Of a stretch of 47,981 nt of DNA, positions 39,477 to 47,981 are shown one piece after another. This DNA is from an uncultured Pseudocitrobacter sp. (GTDB lineage: Bacteria; Pseudomonadota; Gammaproteobacteria; Enterobacterales; Enterobacteriaceae): contig CAJYVI010000010.1 in NCBI GenBank assembly GCA_913778145.1, positions 1 through 47,981 on the forward strand. The letters run 5' to 3'. Each line of letters starts with the position of its first letter. The first letter of the stretch is position 1. Position numbers and translations under genes: made by a program. The notes below the pieces were generated by a model. It made no database searches. It was not told the origin of the DNA and saw only the letters and a list, made by a program, of their open reading frames with translations.

Positions 39477-40544
39477 TTAAGCCTGAGCTGCCAGGCTTAC
39501 TGCTTTTGCTACTCGCTCTGTTGCATCCGGGATCGCCGCTGCGCGTGCGCGCTCTGCCATTTCCAGCAGGGTTTTGCGGTCCCATAGTTCGAGCGTGGTG
39601 GCAACCGCTTCAGCGGTAAACTGCGGTTGCTCATAAATCTTCGCCGCGCCAGCTTGTTCCAGCGGCAGCGCATTCCAGTACTGCTGGCGGTCTTTATGCT
39701 GGAACGGCACAAAGATAGCGGGCAGACCCGCCGCGGCGATTTCGCTGACGGTCAGCGCGCCGGAGCGGCACACCACCACGTCAGCCCAGGCATACGCGGC
39801 AGCCATATCATCGATAAACTCGGTGACTTTATGCTGCGGCTCGCCCGCGTCTTCATACGCCTGCTCGACGGTTTGCTGCGCGCCTTTACCGCTCTGATGC
39901 CAGATGGTAATGGTTTCGCCCAGTTTCGACGCCACCTGCGGCATGGTCTGGTTCAGGATACGCGCCCCCTGCGAACCGCCAACCACCAGAACGCGTACCG
40001 GGCCTTCGCGGCCTACCAGACGCTGTTCCGGTAGCGGTAGCGCCAGCACATCGACGCGAACCGGGTTACCCACCACTTCCGCATTCGGAAATGCGCCAGG
40101 AAACGCCTGCATCACGGTTTTCGCAATCTTTGCCAGCCATTTGTTGGTCAGGCCGGCAATGCCGTTCTGTTCGTGCAGCACGACGGGAATACCCAGCGAC
40201 CACGCCGCCAGACCGCCAGGGCCAGAAACATAGCCGCCCATGCCCAGCACGACGTCTGGCTTAAAGCGCTTCATGATCGCGCGCGCCTGACGCCAGGCAT
40301 TAAAGATGCGCAGCGGCGCGAGCAGTAATGCTTTTACACCTTTACCACGCAAGCCAGAAATACGAATAAAGTCGATTTCGATACCGTGTTTCGGCACGAG
40401 ATCCGCTTCCATACGATCGGCGGTACCCAGCCAGCGTACTTGCCAGCCCTGGTCCATTAAATGGTGCGCAACCGCCAGCCCGGGGAACACATGCCCGCCG
40501 GTACCGCCTGCCATCACCATTAACCGCTTCGTTTCACCGCTCAT
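39477..40544 (-). CDS. murG: MurG N-acetylglucosaminyltransferase
   Basis: Membrane-associated glycosyltransferase that adds GlcNAc to lipid I to form lipid II. The 355 residues equal E. coli MurG. GT-B fold with the N-terminal glycine-rich loop [13 protein letters not shown], second loop [23 protein letters not shown], and the C-terminal [10 protein letters not shown] and [11 protein letters not shown] motifs. It overlaps the ftsW stop by four bases. Confidence 0.96.
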   Translation of the reverse strand: MSGETKRLMVMAGGTGGHVFPGLAVAHHLMDQGWQVRWLGTADRMEADLVPKHGIEIDFIRISGLRGKGVKALLLAPLRIFNAWRQARAIMKRFKPDVVLGMGGYVSGPGGLAAWSLGIPVVLHEQNGIAGLTNKWLAKIAKTVMQAFPGAFPNAEVVGNPVRVDVLALPLPEQRLVGREGPVRVLVVGGSQGARILNQTMPQVASKLGETITIWHQSGKGAQQTVEQAYEDAGEPQHKVTEFIDDMAAAYAWADVVVCRSGALTVSEIAAAGLPAIFVPFQHKDRQQYWNALPLEQAGAAKIYEQPQFTAEAVATTLELWDRKTLLEMAERARAAAIPDATERVAKAVSLAAQA

Positions 40545-41785
40545 CTGGAACCTCGGGTAAACGCCTGGGCTTTTTCCAGACGTGTTTCATAATCTATACG
40601 TAACAAAAACATAATCGCCGTCGACATAATCAGCAGGCTGGAACCACCGTAACTGATAAGCGGCAGCGTCAGACCTTTGGTCGGCAGCATACCAGCCGCC
40701 GCGCCGACGTTAACCAGCGCCTGAAAACTGAACCACACGCCAATGGCGCAGGCCAGGAAACCAGCGAAACGCTGGTTGAGTTCCAGCGCTTTGCGACCAA
40801 TGGACATCGCGCGGAAAGCGACGAAGAATACCATTAAAAGCGCCAGTACCACACCGATATAACCGAGTTCCTCGCCGATAATGGCGAAGATGAAGTCGGT
40901 ATGCGCTTCCGGCAGATACTCCAGTTTTTGCACCGAATTCCCCAGCCCTTGCCCCCACATTTCACCGCGACCAAAAGCCATCAGTGATTGGGTAAGCTGG
41001 TAACCGCTACCGAAGGGATCTTCCCACGGGTTCCAGAACGAGGTCACACGACGAATACGGTACGGCTCAGCAAGGATCAACAGGATGACCGCAGAAATCC
41101 CCATACCAATGATGGCGATGAACTGCCACAATTTCGCACCGGCCAGGAACAGCATCGCAAGCGTCGTGACGAACAGCACAACAACCGTACCGAGGTCAGG
41201 CTGCGCCAGCAGTAAAATCGCCAGCACAAAAATGACCCCCATCGGCTTTAAGAAGCCGCGCAGGTTGTTACGCACTTCGTCGGCTTTACGTACCAGGTAG
41301 TTGGCGATGTAGCAGAACAGCGACAGCTTGGTGAACTCCGCTGGCTGAATACGCAGCGGGCCTAAAGCAATCCAGCGGGATGCCCCGTTAACCGAGCTGC
41401 CGACGACCAGAACAATCAGCAGCATGACGATAGAAGCGATCAGCATCGATGTGCTGTAGCGCTGCCAGAACTCCATCGGCAGACGTAACGTGATCATTGC
41501 CAGCGCAAACGCCAGCACGATATAGAGACCATCACGTTTGGCGAACAGGAAGGGATCGTTCGCCAGACGCTGACCGACCGGCATGGATGCCGAGGTCACC
41601 ATGATGAAACCGATCGCCGCCAGGCCGAAGGTCAGCCACAGCAGGGTGCGATCGTACATCACCAGGCTGTCGTTATCCTGTGCCCTGGAGCCCATCACCC
41701 AGCCTTTCAGCGCGGCAAATACCCATGCCAGGATGGCAAACCCTGGCAGGCGAGGCATTTTCAGGCGCGGGAGGGATAAACGCAT
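40541..41785 (-). CDS. ftsW: Peptidoglycan glycosyltransferase FtsW
   Basis: SEDS-family polymerase of septal peptidoglycan, partner of FtsI. The 414 residues equal E. coli FtsW, with about ten membrane segments. Conserved are [35 protein letters not shown] (the SEDS catalytic Asp), [30 protein letters not shown], and [14 protein letters not shown]. The ATG at 41785 shares one base with the murD stop (TGATG). A TTG one codon upstream is also in frame; I prefer the ATG, which gives MRLSLPRL. Confidence 0.96.
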   Translation of the reverse strand: MRLSLPRLKMPRLPGFAILAWVFAALKGWVMGSRAQDNDSLVMYDRTLLWLTFGLAAIGFIMVTSASMPVGQRLANDPFLFAKRDGLYIVLAFALAMITLRLPMEFWQRYSTSMLIASIVMLLIVLVVGSSVNGASRWIALGPLRIQPAEFTKLSLFCYIANYLVRKADEVRNNLRGFLKPMGVIFVLAILLLAQPDLGTVVVLFVTTLAMLFLAGAKLWQFIAIIGMGISAVILLILAEPYRIRRVTSFWNPWEDPFGSGYQLTQSLMAFGRGEMWGQGLGNSVQKLEYLPEAHTDFIFAIIGEELGYIGVVLALLMVFFVAFRAMSIGRKALELNQRFAGFLACAIGVWFSFQALVNVGAAAGMLPTKGLTLPLISYGGSSLLIMSTAIMFLLRIDYETRLEKAQAFTRGSR

Positions 41786-43101
41786 CAACCTAACTCCTTC
41801 GCCAGTCGTGCAAACACGTCGCCGCGCTGCTCAAAGCTTTTAAACTGATCGAGGCTGGCGCAGGCCGGTGACAGCAGCACCATATCGCCCGCTTTCAGCT
41901 GCGGCGCAATGGCGCGCATCGCCTGTTCCATCGTCTCCGTTTCAGTGGCGATTTCCGGGCGTAAGGCGGCAAGCTCGCTGCCGTCGCGACCAAAGCAGTA
42001 AAGACGAATGTTATCGCCGGTCAGATAGCGTGCCAGCGGGCTGAAATCGGCGGATTTCCCGTCGCCACCCAGCAGCAGCCAGAGCGTACCGTCAACGTGT
42101 AAACCGTTGAGTGCCGCTTCCGTACTGCCAACGTTGGTCGCTTTTGAGTCGTTGATCCAGCGAACGCCATTGTGATTGAGCACAATCTGGAAACGATGCG
42201 CCAGCCCGGCGAAGGTGGTCAGTGCCTTCAGGCTGCTGGCACGCGGCAGGCCGACGGCATCCGCCAGCGCCAGCGCCGCCAGCGCATTGCTGTAGTTGTG
42301 CTGGCCGGTGAGGGTCATCTCTTTAACGTTGAGAACCTTTTCACCTTTCACGCGCAGCCAGGTTTCACCCTGCTGGCGGTTAAGGTGGTAATCACCGACA
42401 TCGACACCAAAGCTCACACAGCGCTCATCGGCACCGCGAATCGGCATGGTCAACGCATCATCAGCGTTCACCACACAGGTTTTGGCATTTTCATAGACGC
42501 GCAGTTTGGCGGCGCGATACTGCTGCAGGCCAAACGGATAGCGGTCCATATGATCTTCAGTAACGTTCAGAATGGTAGCCGCCGCAGCCTGCAAGCTGGA
42601 GGTGGTTTCCAGCTGGAAGCTGGAGAGTTCCAGAACATAGAGTTCGCGCGTCGGGTCGAGCAGCATCAACGCAGGCAAGCCAATATTGCCGCCAACGCCG
42701 ACGTTCACGCCCGCCGCTTTGGCCATTTCACCAACCAGCGTGGTCACGGTGCTTTTTCCGTTGGAACCCGTGATTGCCACAATCGGTGCCTGCGCTTCGC
42801 GGCAGAAGAGTTCGATATCGCCGACAATCTCAACGCCCGCATCGGCCGCAGCGCTCAGAGACGGGTGCGCCAGCGCGATGCCGGGGCTGGCGACAATCAA
42901 ATCGGCGGCCAGCAGCCAGTCATCGTTCAGACTTCCAACGTAACGCTCAACCTCTTCCGGCAGTTTATCCAGCCCAGGGGGAGTGGCTCGCGTATCCATC
43001 ACGCGCGGCGTTACGCCACGCGCCAGGAAGAAATCGACGCAGGAGAGCCCGGTCAAACCAAGACCGATAATGACAACATTTTTACCCTGGTAATCTGCCA
43101 T
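41785..43101 (-). CDS. murD: UDP-N-acetylmuramoylalanine:D-glutamate ligase MurD
   Basis: Adds D-Glu to the growing precursor. The 438 residues equal E. coli MurD. N-terminal [16 protein letters not shown], the ATPase loop [23 protein letters not shown], the carbamylated-Lys region, and C-terminal [17 protein letters not shown] and [12 protein letters not shown]. It starts two bases after the mraY stop. Confidence 0.96.
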   Translation of the reverse strand: MADYQGKNVVIIGLGLTGLSCVDFFLARGVTPRVMDTRATPPGLDKLPEEVERYVGSLNDDWLLAADLIVASPGIALAHPSLSAAADAGVEIVGDIELFCREAQAPIVAITGSNGKSTVTTLVGEMAKAAGVNVGVGGNIGLPALMLLDPTRELYVLELSSFQLETTSSLQAAAATILNVTEDHMDRYPFGLQQYRAAKLRVYENAKTCVVNADDALTMPIRGADERCVSFGVDVGDYHLNRQQGETWLRVKGEKVLNVKEMTLTGQHNYSNALAALALADAVGLPRASSLKALTTFAGLAHRFQIVLNHNGVRWINDSKATNVGSTEAALNGLHVDGTLWLLLGGDGKSADFSPLARYLTGDNIRLYCFGRDGSELAALRPEIATETETMEQAMRAIAPQLKAGDMVLLSPACASLDQFKSFEQRGDVFARLAKELG

Positions 43102-43103
43102 GA

Positions 43104-44186
43104 TTAACGTACCTTCAGCGTAGCCAGGCCAATCAGCACCAGCATCAGCGAAATAATCCAGAAGCGCACAATTACGCGCGGTTCCGGCCAGCCTTTCAGT
43201 TCATAGTGGTGGTGAATCGGCGCCATACGGAAGATGCGCTGACCGCGCAGCTTGAAGGAGCCGACCTGCAAAATCACCGACAGCGTTTCAACCACGAACA
43301 CGCCGCCCATAATCACCAGCAGGAACTCCTGGCGCAGCAGCACGGCGATGATGCCCAGTGCGCCGCCCAGCGCCAGCGAACCGACATCGCCCATAAAAAC
43401 TTGTGCCGGATAGGTGTTAAACCACAGGAAGCCCAGCCCTGCCCCGACAATCGCGGTGCAGACGATCACCAGCTCCCCCGCATGCCGCAGATACGGAATA
43501 TGCAGATAGTTAGCGAAGTTCATGTTACCGGTCGCCCAGGCGACCAGCGCAAAACCACCGGCAACGAAGACGGTTGGCATAATCGCTAAGCCATCCAGAC
43601 CATCGGTCAGGTTCACCGCGTTACCGGTGCCCACCACCACAAAATAGGCCAGCAGAATGTAGAACAGCCCCAACTGCGGCATCACATCTTTAAAGAACGG
43701 CACCACCAGCTGCGTGGCTGGGGTATCTTTACCGGCCAGATACAGCGCGAACGCCACGCCCAGCGCAATCACCGACATCCAGAAATATTTCCAGCGAGCA
43801 ATCAGGCCCTTGGTGTCCTTACGGACAACTTTGCGATAGTCATCGACAAAACCAATAATGCCGTAGCCGACCAGCACCACCAGCACGCACCAGACGTACG
43901 GGTTGGACGGATAGGCCCACAGCAGCACAGATACCACTATGGCGGTGAGGATCATGATCCCGCCCATTGTCGGCGTACCGCGTTTGCTGAAGTGCGATTC
44001 CGGACCATCGTTACGCACAACCTGACCGAAGGAGAGTTTCTGTAAGTGGGCGATCATGCGCGGGCCCATCCACAAAGAGATGAACAGCGCGGTCAGCAGG
44101 CTGACGATGGCGCGAAACGTCAGATAGGAAAAGACGTTAAAGCCGGAATAATATTTGACCAAATGTTCGGCCAGCCAAACTAACAT
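43104..44186 (-). CDS. mraY: Phospho-MurNAc-pentapeptide translocase MraY
   Basis: Inner-membrane enzyme that links UDP-MurNAc-pentapeptide to undecaprenyl phosphate, making lipid I. The 360 residues equal E. coli MraY, with ten membrane helices. Catalytic Asp pair in [32 protein letters not shown] (third Asp), and the His motif HHHYELKGW are all intact. It overlaps murF by seven bases. Confidence 0.97.
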   Translation of the reverse strand: MLVWLAEHLVKYYSGFNVFSYLTFRAIVSLLTALFISLWMGPRMIAHLQKLSFGQVVRNDGPESHFSKRGTPTMGGIMILTAIVVSVLLWAYPSNPYVWCVLVVLVGYGIIGFVDDYRKVVRKDTKGLIARWKYFWMSVIALGVAFALYLAGKDTPATQLVVPFFKDVMPQLGLFYILLAYFVVVGTGNAVNLTDGLDGLAIMPTVFVAGGFALVAWATGNMNFANYLHIPYLRHAGELVIVCTAIVGAGLGFLWFNTYPAQVFMGDVGSLALGGALGIIAVLLRQEFLLVIMGGVFVVETLSVILQVGSFKLRGQRIFRMAPIHHHYELKGWPEPRVIVRFWIISLMLVLIGLATLKVR

Positions 44187-45538
44187 GTCCCGTTCTCCTG
44201 TAATGCGCGTACTACCTCTTCCATGGCGGCACTACGTGATCCTTTCACCAGAATGGTGAGGGTTTGCTGTTCATTAATGAGCGTTTTAAGACGCGCAATG
44301 GCTGCTGCTTTGTCGGTGAAATGCTCGCCGACGCCGCTGGCAGAACTGATTGCCTGACTTAATTTACCTACGCTTAAGACTTTATCGATGCCTGCGGTTT
44401 TCGCAGCTTCGCCAACCTGAATGTGGCAGGCTTCACTTTCTGCGCCCAGTTCGGCCATATCGCCAACCACCAGCACGCGATAACCCGGCATCTCTTCAAG
44501 CACCTGCACCGCGGCGGTCATCGAACCGACGTTGGCGTTATAGGAGTCGTCGAGCAGCAGTTGGGTGTCGCTCAGGTGAATGGGGAACAGACGCCCCGGA
44601 ACGGAGGTCAGCTTCGCCAGCCCGGCTTTCACCGCGTTTAAATCCGCACCTACTGCCATCGCCAGTGCCGTCGCAGCCAGCGCGTTAGCAATGTTGTGGC
44701 GCCCCGGCAGCGGCAGCAGTACGTCGACGTCGCCGGTTGGCGTTTGCAGCGTAAATTCGGTGCCATGGCTAGTAACGTGAATATTGGTCGCGGTGAAATC
44801 GCTGTTCGCCGCATTCGGCGAGAAACGCCACACTTTGCGCGCGCCAATAATCGCCTGCCAGTTCAGCCAGTCGTTGTTGTCGGCATTGAGGATAGCGATG
44901 CCGTTAACCGGAAGGCCGGTGAAAATCTCACCTTTCGCTTTCGCTACGCCCGCAAGCGATCCAAACCCTTCCAGGTGTGCCGCCGCCAGATTGTTCACCA
45001 GCGCCGCTTCCGGGCGGGTCAGGCTCACCGTCCAGGCGATTTCGCCCTGATGGTTGGCGCCCAGTTCAATTACCGCGAATTCGTGTTCTTTCGTCAGGCG
45101 CAGTAATGTCATCGGCACGCCGATGTCATTATTAAGATTACCTGCGGTATAAAGCGTGTTGCCGCACTGGCCGAGAATGGCGGCGGTCATCTCTTTTACC
45201 GAGGTTTTACCGGAGGAGCCGGTCAGAGCAACCACGCGGGTAGGCACCTGCTGGCGAACCCATGCCGCCAGTTCACCGAACGCCAGACGGGTATCTTTCA
45301 CCACCAGTTGCGGTAGGTCGATATCCAGTTTGCGGCTGACTAACAGCGCGCCCGCCCCACCCTCTTTCGCTTTTTCAACGAAATCGTGGGCATCAAAACG
45401 CTCGCCTTTCAGGGCCACAAACAGGCAGCCCGGCGTTAATTTTCGCGTATCGGTGGTGACATCATCGATACGCAGGTCAGCACCGTCCAGTTCACCGTGC
45501 AGGATGCCAGCCAGTTCGCTCAGCGTTACGCTAATCAT
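44180..45538 (-). CDS. murF: UDP-MurNAc-tripeptide:D-Ala-D-Ala ligase MurF
   Basis: Adds the D-Ala-D-Ala made by DdlB to UDP-MurNAc-tripeptide. The 452 residues equal E. coli MurF. Motifs: [16 protein letters not shown] (N-terminal substrate domain), [12 protein letters not shown] (ATPase loop), [12 protein letters not shown], and [11 protein letters not shown] with VVGDMAELG in the C-terminal half. It overlaps murE by four bases and mraY by seven. Confidence 0.96.
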   Translation of the reverse strand: MISVTLSELAGILHGELDGADLRIDDVTTDTRKLTPGCLFVALKGERFDAHDFVEKAKEGGAGALLVSRKLDIDLPQLVVKDTRLAFGELAAWVRQQVPTRVVALTGSSGKTSVKEMTAAILGQCGNTLYTAGNLNNDIGVPMTLLRLTKEHEFAVIELGANHQGEIAWTVSLTRPEAALVNNLAAAHLEGFGSLAGVAKAKGEIFTGLPVNGIAILNADNNDWLNWQAIIGARKVWRFSPNAANSDFTATNIHVTSHGTEFTLQTPTGDVDVLLPLPGRHNIANALAATALAMAVGADLNAVKAGLAKLTSVPGRLFPIHLSDTQLLLDDSYNANVGSMTAAVQVLEEMPGYRVLVVGDMAELGAESEACHIQVGEAAKTAGIDKVLSVGKLSQAISSASGVGEHFTDKAAAIARLKTLINEQQTLTILVKGSRSAAMEEVVRALQENGTC

Positions 45539-47022
45539 GCGATCACTCCCAGCAGACGCGCTGCGGTTACTCGGTCGGAATAGTCGAGACGCTGGGTGCC
45601 GACAATTTGATAATCTTCATGGCCTTTACCGGCCAGCAGCACCAGGTCATCAGGCTGCGCCTGCATGATGGCGTTAGTGACCGCTTGCGCACGTCCTTCC
45701 ACCACTTTGGCGCGGCCGGCGTCAAGCATGCCCGCCAGAATATCGTTGATGATGGCACGCGGCTCTTCGGTACGCGGGTTGTCATCGGTAACCACGGCGA
45801 TATCCGCAAACTGCTCGGCAATCGCGCCCATCAGCGGACGTTTACCTTTATCGCGGTCACCACCGCAGCCGAAGACGCACCACAGTTTGCCCGCGCAGTG
45901 CAGACGCGCCGCTTCGAGCGCTTTTTCCAGCGCATCCGGCGTGTGCGCGTAATCGACAACCACCGTCGGTTTACCCGGCGCGCTGAACACTTCCATACGG
46001 CCGCAAACAGGTTGCAGGCTGGAAGCGGTTTTCAGCAGATCCGCCAGCGGATAACCCAGCGCCAGCAGCGTGGCCAGTGCCAGCAGCAGGTTGCTGACGT
46101 TGAACGCGCCCATCAGGCGGCTTTCGATTTCACCGTCGCCCCAGGTTGAGCTGAAGCGAATGGTTGCGCCGCTGTCGTGATAGTTCACTTCAGTGGCCTT
46201 TAACCAGCGCCCGTGACAGTTTGGATTGATGTGATCTTCCATCGACACCGCAACCGCGTCCGGCAATCTTGCCAGCCAGCGGCGGCCCACTTCATCGTCG
46301 GCGTTAACAATCGCCTGGCCGCAGTGGTGCGTGGAGTAAAGCAGCCATTTCGCCGCTTCGTAATGTTCCATATCACCATGATAATCAAGGTGATCGCGGC
46401 TCAGGTTGGTAAATACAGAAGCCACAAATTTCAGCGCCGCCACGCGGTGCTGTACCAGCCCGTGGGAAGAGACTTCCATTGCCGCCAGCGTCGCGCCCTG
46501 GTCTGCCAGGCCGGACAGCACATGCTGAACATCAACCGCAGAACCGGTGGTATTTTCTGTTGGGATCACCTTACCCAGCAGGCCGTTACCGACCGTGCCC
46601 ATCACCGCGCTGGTTTCGCCCAGCAGTTGCCCCCACTGCGCGAGCAGTTGGGTGGTGGTGGTTTTACCGTTAGTACCGGTCACGCCGACGAGGCGCAAAC
46701 GGTCAGACGGTTCATGGTAAAAGCGCCCGGCCAGTGCCGATAAACGCTCCGTTAACTGGCTGAGGTAAATCACCGGGACGCCGTGCATTTCACGGATTTC
46801 GCCATCGGTCGCTTCATCTTTTGCCTCGGCTATAATGGCAGCTACACCTTGCGCAATTGCCTGCGGGATATAACGACGCCCGTCCGCCTGATGACCAACC
46901 ACCGCTACGAAGAGATCGCCCGACGCAGCCACACGGCTGTCGAGTGTCATCTCTCGCAGTGCTCGCTCCGGCGCATTTGGCACCCACGGAGCGAGAAGGT
47001 CGCGCAAATTACGATCTGCCAC
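45535..47022 (-). CDS. murE: UDP-MurNAc-dipeptide:meso-diaminopimelate ligase MurE
   Basis: Adds meso-diaminopimelate, the crosslinking residue of Gram-negative walls. The 495 residues equal E. coli MurE. ATPase loop [27 protein letters not shown]; and the DAP-specificity motif DDNPRTE, which marks the DAP rather than the lysine enzyme. The N-terminus overlaps the ftsI 3' end by 14 bases. Confidence 0.97.
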   Translation of the reverse strand: MADRNLRDLLAPWVPNAPERALREMTLDSRVAASGDLFVAVVGHQADGRRYIPQAIAQGVAAIIAEAKDEATDGEIREMHGVPVIYLSQLTERLSALAGRFYHEPSDRLRLVGVTGTNGKTTTTQLLAQWGQLLGETSAVMGTVGNGLLGKVIPTENTTGSAVDVQHVLSGLADQGATLAAMEVSSHGLVQHRVAALKFVASVFTNLSRDHLDYHGDMEHYEAAKWLLYSTHHCGQAIVNADDEVGRRWLARLPDAVAVSMEDHINPNCHGRWLKATEVNYHDSGATIRFSSTWGDGEIESRLMGAFNVSNLLLALATLLALGYPLADLLKTASSLQPVCGRMEVFSAPGKPTVVVDYAHTPDALEKALEAARLHCAGKLWCVFGCGGDRDKGKRPLMGAIAEQFADIAVVTDDNPRTEEPRAIINDILAGMLDAGRAKVVEGRAQAVTNAIMQAQPDDLVLLAGKGHEDYQIVGTQRLDYSDRVTAARLLGVIA

Positions 47023-47981
47023 CTGTTCCCTCGCCTTGATTAATCACAAATTCACTTTTTTCGCCCGTTGCCAGCGCATCCGGTTCGATGTTCATGGTGC
47101 GCAGAACGCCGCCCATGATGGCACCGAAGACCGGCGCGGACACGGCGCCGCCGTAGTATTTACCTGCCTGCGGGTCGTTGATGACAACCACCAGCGCAAA
47201 ACGCGGCTGGCTGGCTGGCGCAACGCCCGCGGTGTAAGCAATATATTTGTTGATGTAACGCCCGTCTGGCCCCACTTTTTTCGCCGTACCGGTTTTGATG
47301 GCGATGCGATAGCCTTTGATCGCCGCTTTCACGCCGCCGCCGCCAGGCAGCGCCACGCTTTCCATCATGTGAACCACGGTACGTACAATGGATTCCGGGA
47401 AGATACGTTCGCCAGGAACCGGAGGGTCAACTTTGGTTATCGACAGCGGACGGTAAACCCCGTAGCTGCCTATCGTTGCGTAGACTCGCGCTAACTGTAA
47501 CGGCGTTACCATTAGCCCGTAGCCGAAAGAGAAGGTGGCCCTCTCTATGTCAGACCACCGTTGTTTTTGAGGATATAAGCCACTGCGTTCTCCGACCAAC
47601 CCCAAATTGGTCGCTTTTCCCAATCCAAAACGTGAGTAAGTCTCTACTAACGCTGAGGACGGCATCGCTAACGCCAGCTTGGAAACACCGACGTTACTCG
47701 ACTTCTGTAGTACCCCGGTCAGGGTCAATTCGCTGTAGCGCGCCACGTCTTTAATTTCGTGGCCGTTAATACGGTAAGGAATGGTATTCAGCACGGTATT
47801 TTCGCGCACTACACCACGTTGCAACGCGGTCATCACCACCATCGGTTTAACCGTCGAACCCGGTTCAAACACGTCGGTGATAGCGCGGTTACGCATGGTG
47901 TCTTTGGCCGTGCCGGAGAAGTTGTTCGGGTTATAGGATGGGCTGTTCGCCATCGCCAGTACTTCGCCGGTGTTGACATCG
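47009..47981 (-). CDS. ftsI: Septal transpeptidase FtsI (PBP3), 5' end missing
   Basis: Class B penicillin-binding protein that crosslinks septal peptidoglycan together with FtsW. Only the C-terminal 323 residues or so are in the window (about 266-588 of the E. coli protein). The frame is open to the last base ([18 protein letters not shown]). The transpeptidase triad is visible: GSTVKP (Ser307, Lys310), SSN (359-361) and KTGTAKK (494-496). The four-residue insertions after P333 described in some resistant E. coli are not seen; the local sequence is [12 protein letters not shown]. The C-terminus ends [12 protein letters not shown], which is processed in E. coli. Confidence 0.97.
   Translation of the reverse strand, partial: DVNTGEVLAMANSPSYNPNNFSGTAKDTMRNRAITDVFEPGSTVKPMVVMTALQRGVVRENTVLNTIPYRINGHEIKDVARYSELTLTGVLQKSSNVGVSKLALAMPSSALVETYSRFGLGKATNLGLVGERSGLYPQKQRWSDIERATFSFGYGLMVTPLQLARVYATIGSYGVYRPLSITKVDPPVPGERIFPESIVRTVVHMMESVALPGGGGVKAAIKGYRIAIKTGTAKKVGPDGRYINKYIAYTAGVAPASQPRFALVVVINDPQAGKYYGGAVSAPVFGAIMGGVLRTMNIEPDALATGEKSEFVINQGEGTGGRS

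Noticed and set aside
47009..47981. ftsI considered as a truncated gene starting at the ATG at 47953.
   Set aside because: The frame stays open to the window edge and encodes the conserved DVNTGEVLA before that Met, so the gene is cut by the window only.

Overview
The window reads as a continuous stretch of an Enterobacteriaceae chromosome. It is collinear with the E. coli K-12 region running from the acnB/pdh genes through hofBC, guaC and secA into the division and cell-wall (dcw) cluster. Nearly every protein matches its E. coli counterpart in length and most residues, as recalled from memory. The best clue to genus is AmpD: it is 187 residues and ends in a KEMT tail, like the Citrobacter freundii AmpD and unlike the shorter E. 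coli protein. With an E. coli-type LacI and REP/BIME repeats, this suggests Citrobacter or a close relative. I cannot name the species.

Layout, left to right. (1) 1-2890: an accessory edge. A lacI gene points out of the window with a CRP-like site after it, so a lac operon probably lies just outside. Then come yacL and a low-GC periplasmic TPR protein. (2) 2905-8478: acnB, divergent from yacH and a DUF2950 protein. (3) 8492-15700: the pyruvate dehydrogenase operon pdhR-aceE-aceF-lpd on the minus strand, with a near-consensus PdhR operator. (4) 15700-20110: aroP, then a two-gene carbohydrate module (GPH symporter plus GH43 hydrolase) absent from this position in K-12. (5) 20133-25781: ampDE, nadC and the ppdD-hofB-hofC type IV pilus genes. 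(6) 25788-29103: guaC, coaE-zapD-yacG and mutT. (7) 29162-47981: secM-secA, lpxC and ftsZ-ftsA-ftsQ-ddlB-murC-murG-ftsW-murD-mraY-murF-murE-ftsI, all on the minus strand. ftsI is cut by the window end.

Functional links. PdhR senses pyruvate and controls the operon that turns it into acetyl-CoA, and AcnB continues that carbon through the TCA cycle. The mur genes, mraY and murG build the lipid-linked peptidoglycan precursor. ftsW, ftsI, ftsQ, ftsA and ftsZ run septation, and zapD and yacG are smaller division and gyrase accessories. AmpD recycles cell-wall fragments. SecM tunes SecA synthesis by ribosome arrest.

Most of the window is ordinary core genome. I found no clearly undescribed system. 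The parts most worth following up are the lacI edge, the TPR insertion between acnB and yacL, the GPH-GH43 module, a perfect 20-bp palindrome upstream of lpd, a SecM arrest-motif variant and a REP that contains the mutT stop codon. Comparisons with E. coli and C. freundii are from memory, not from a search.
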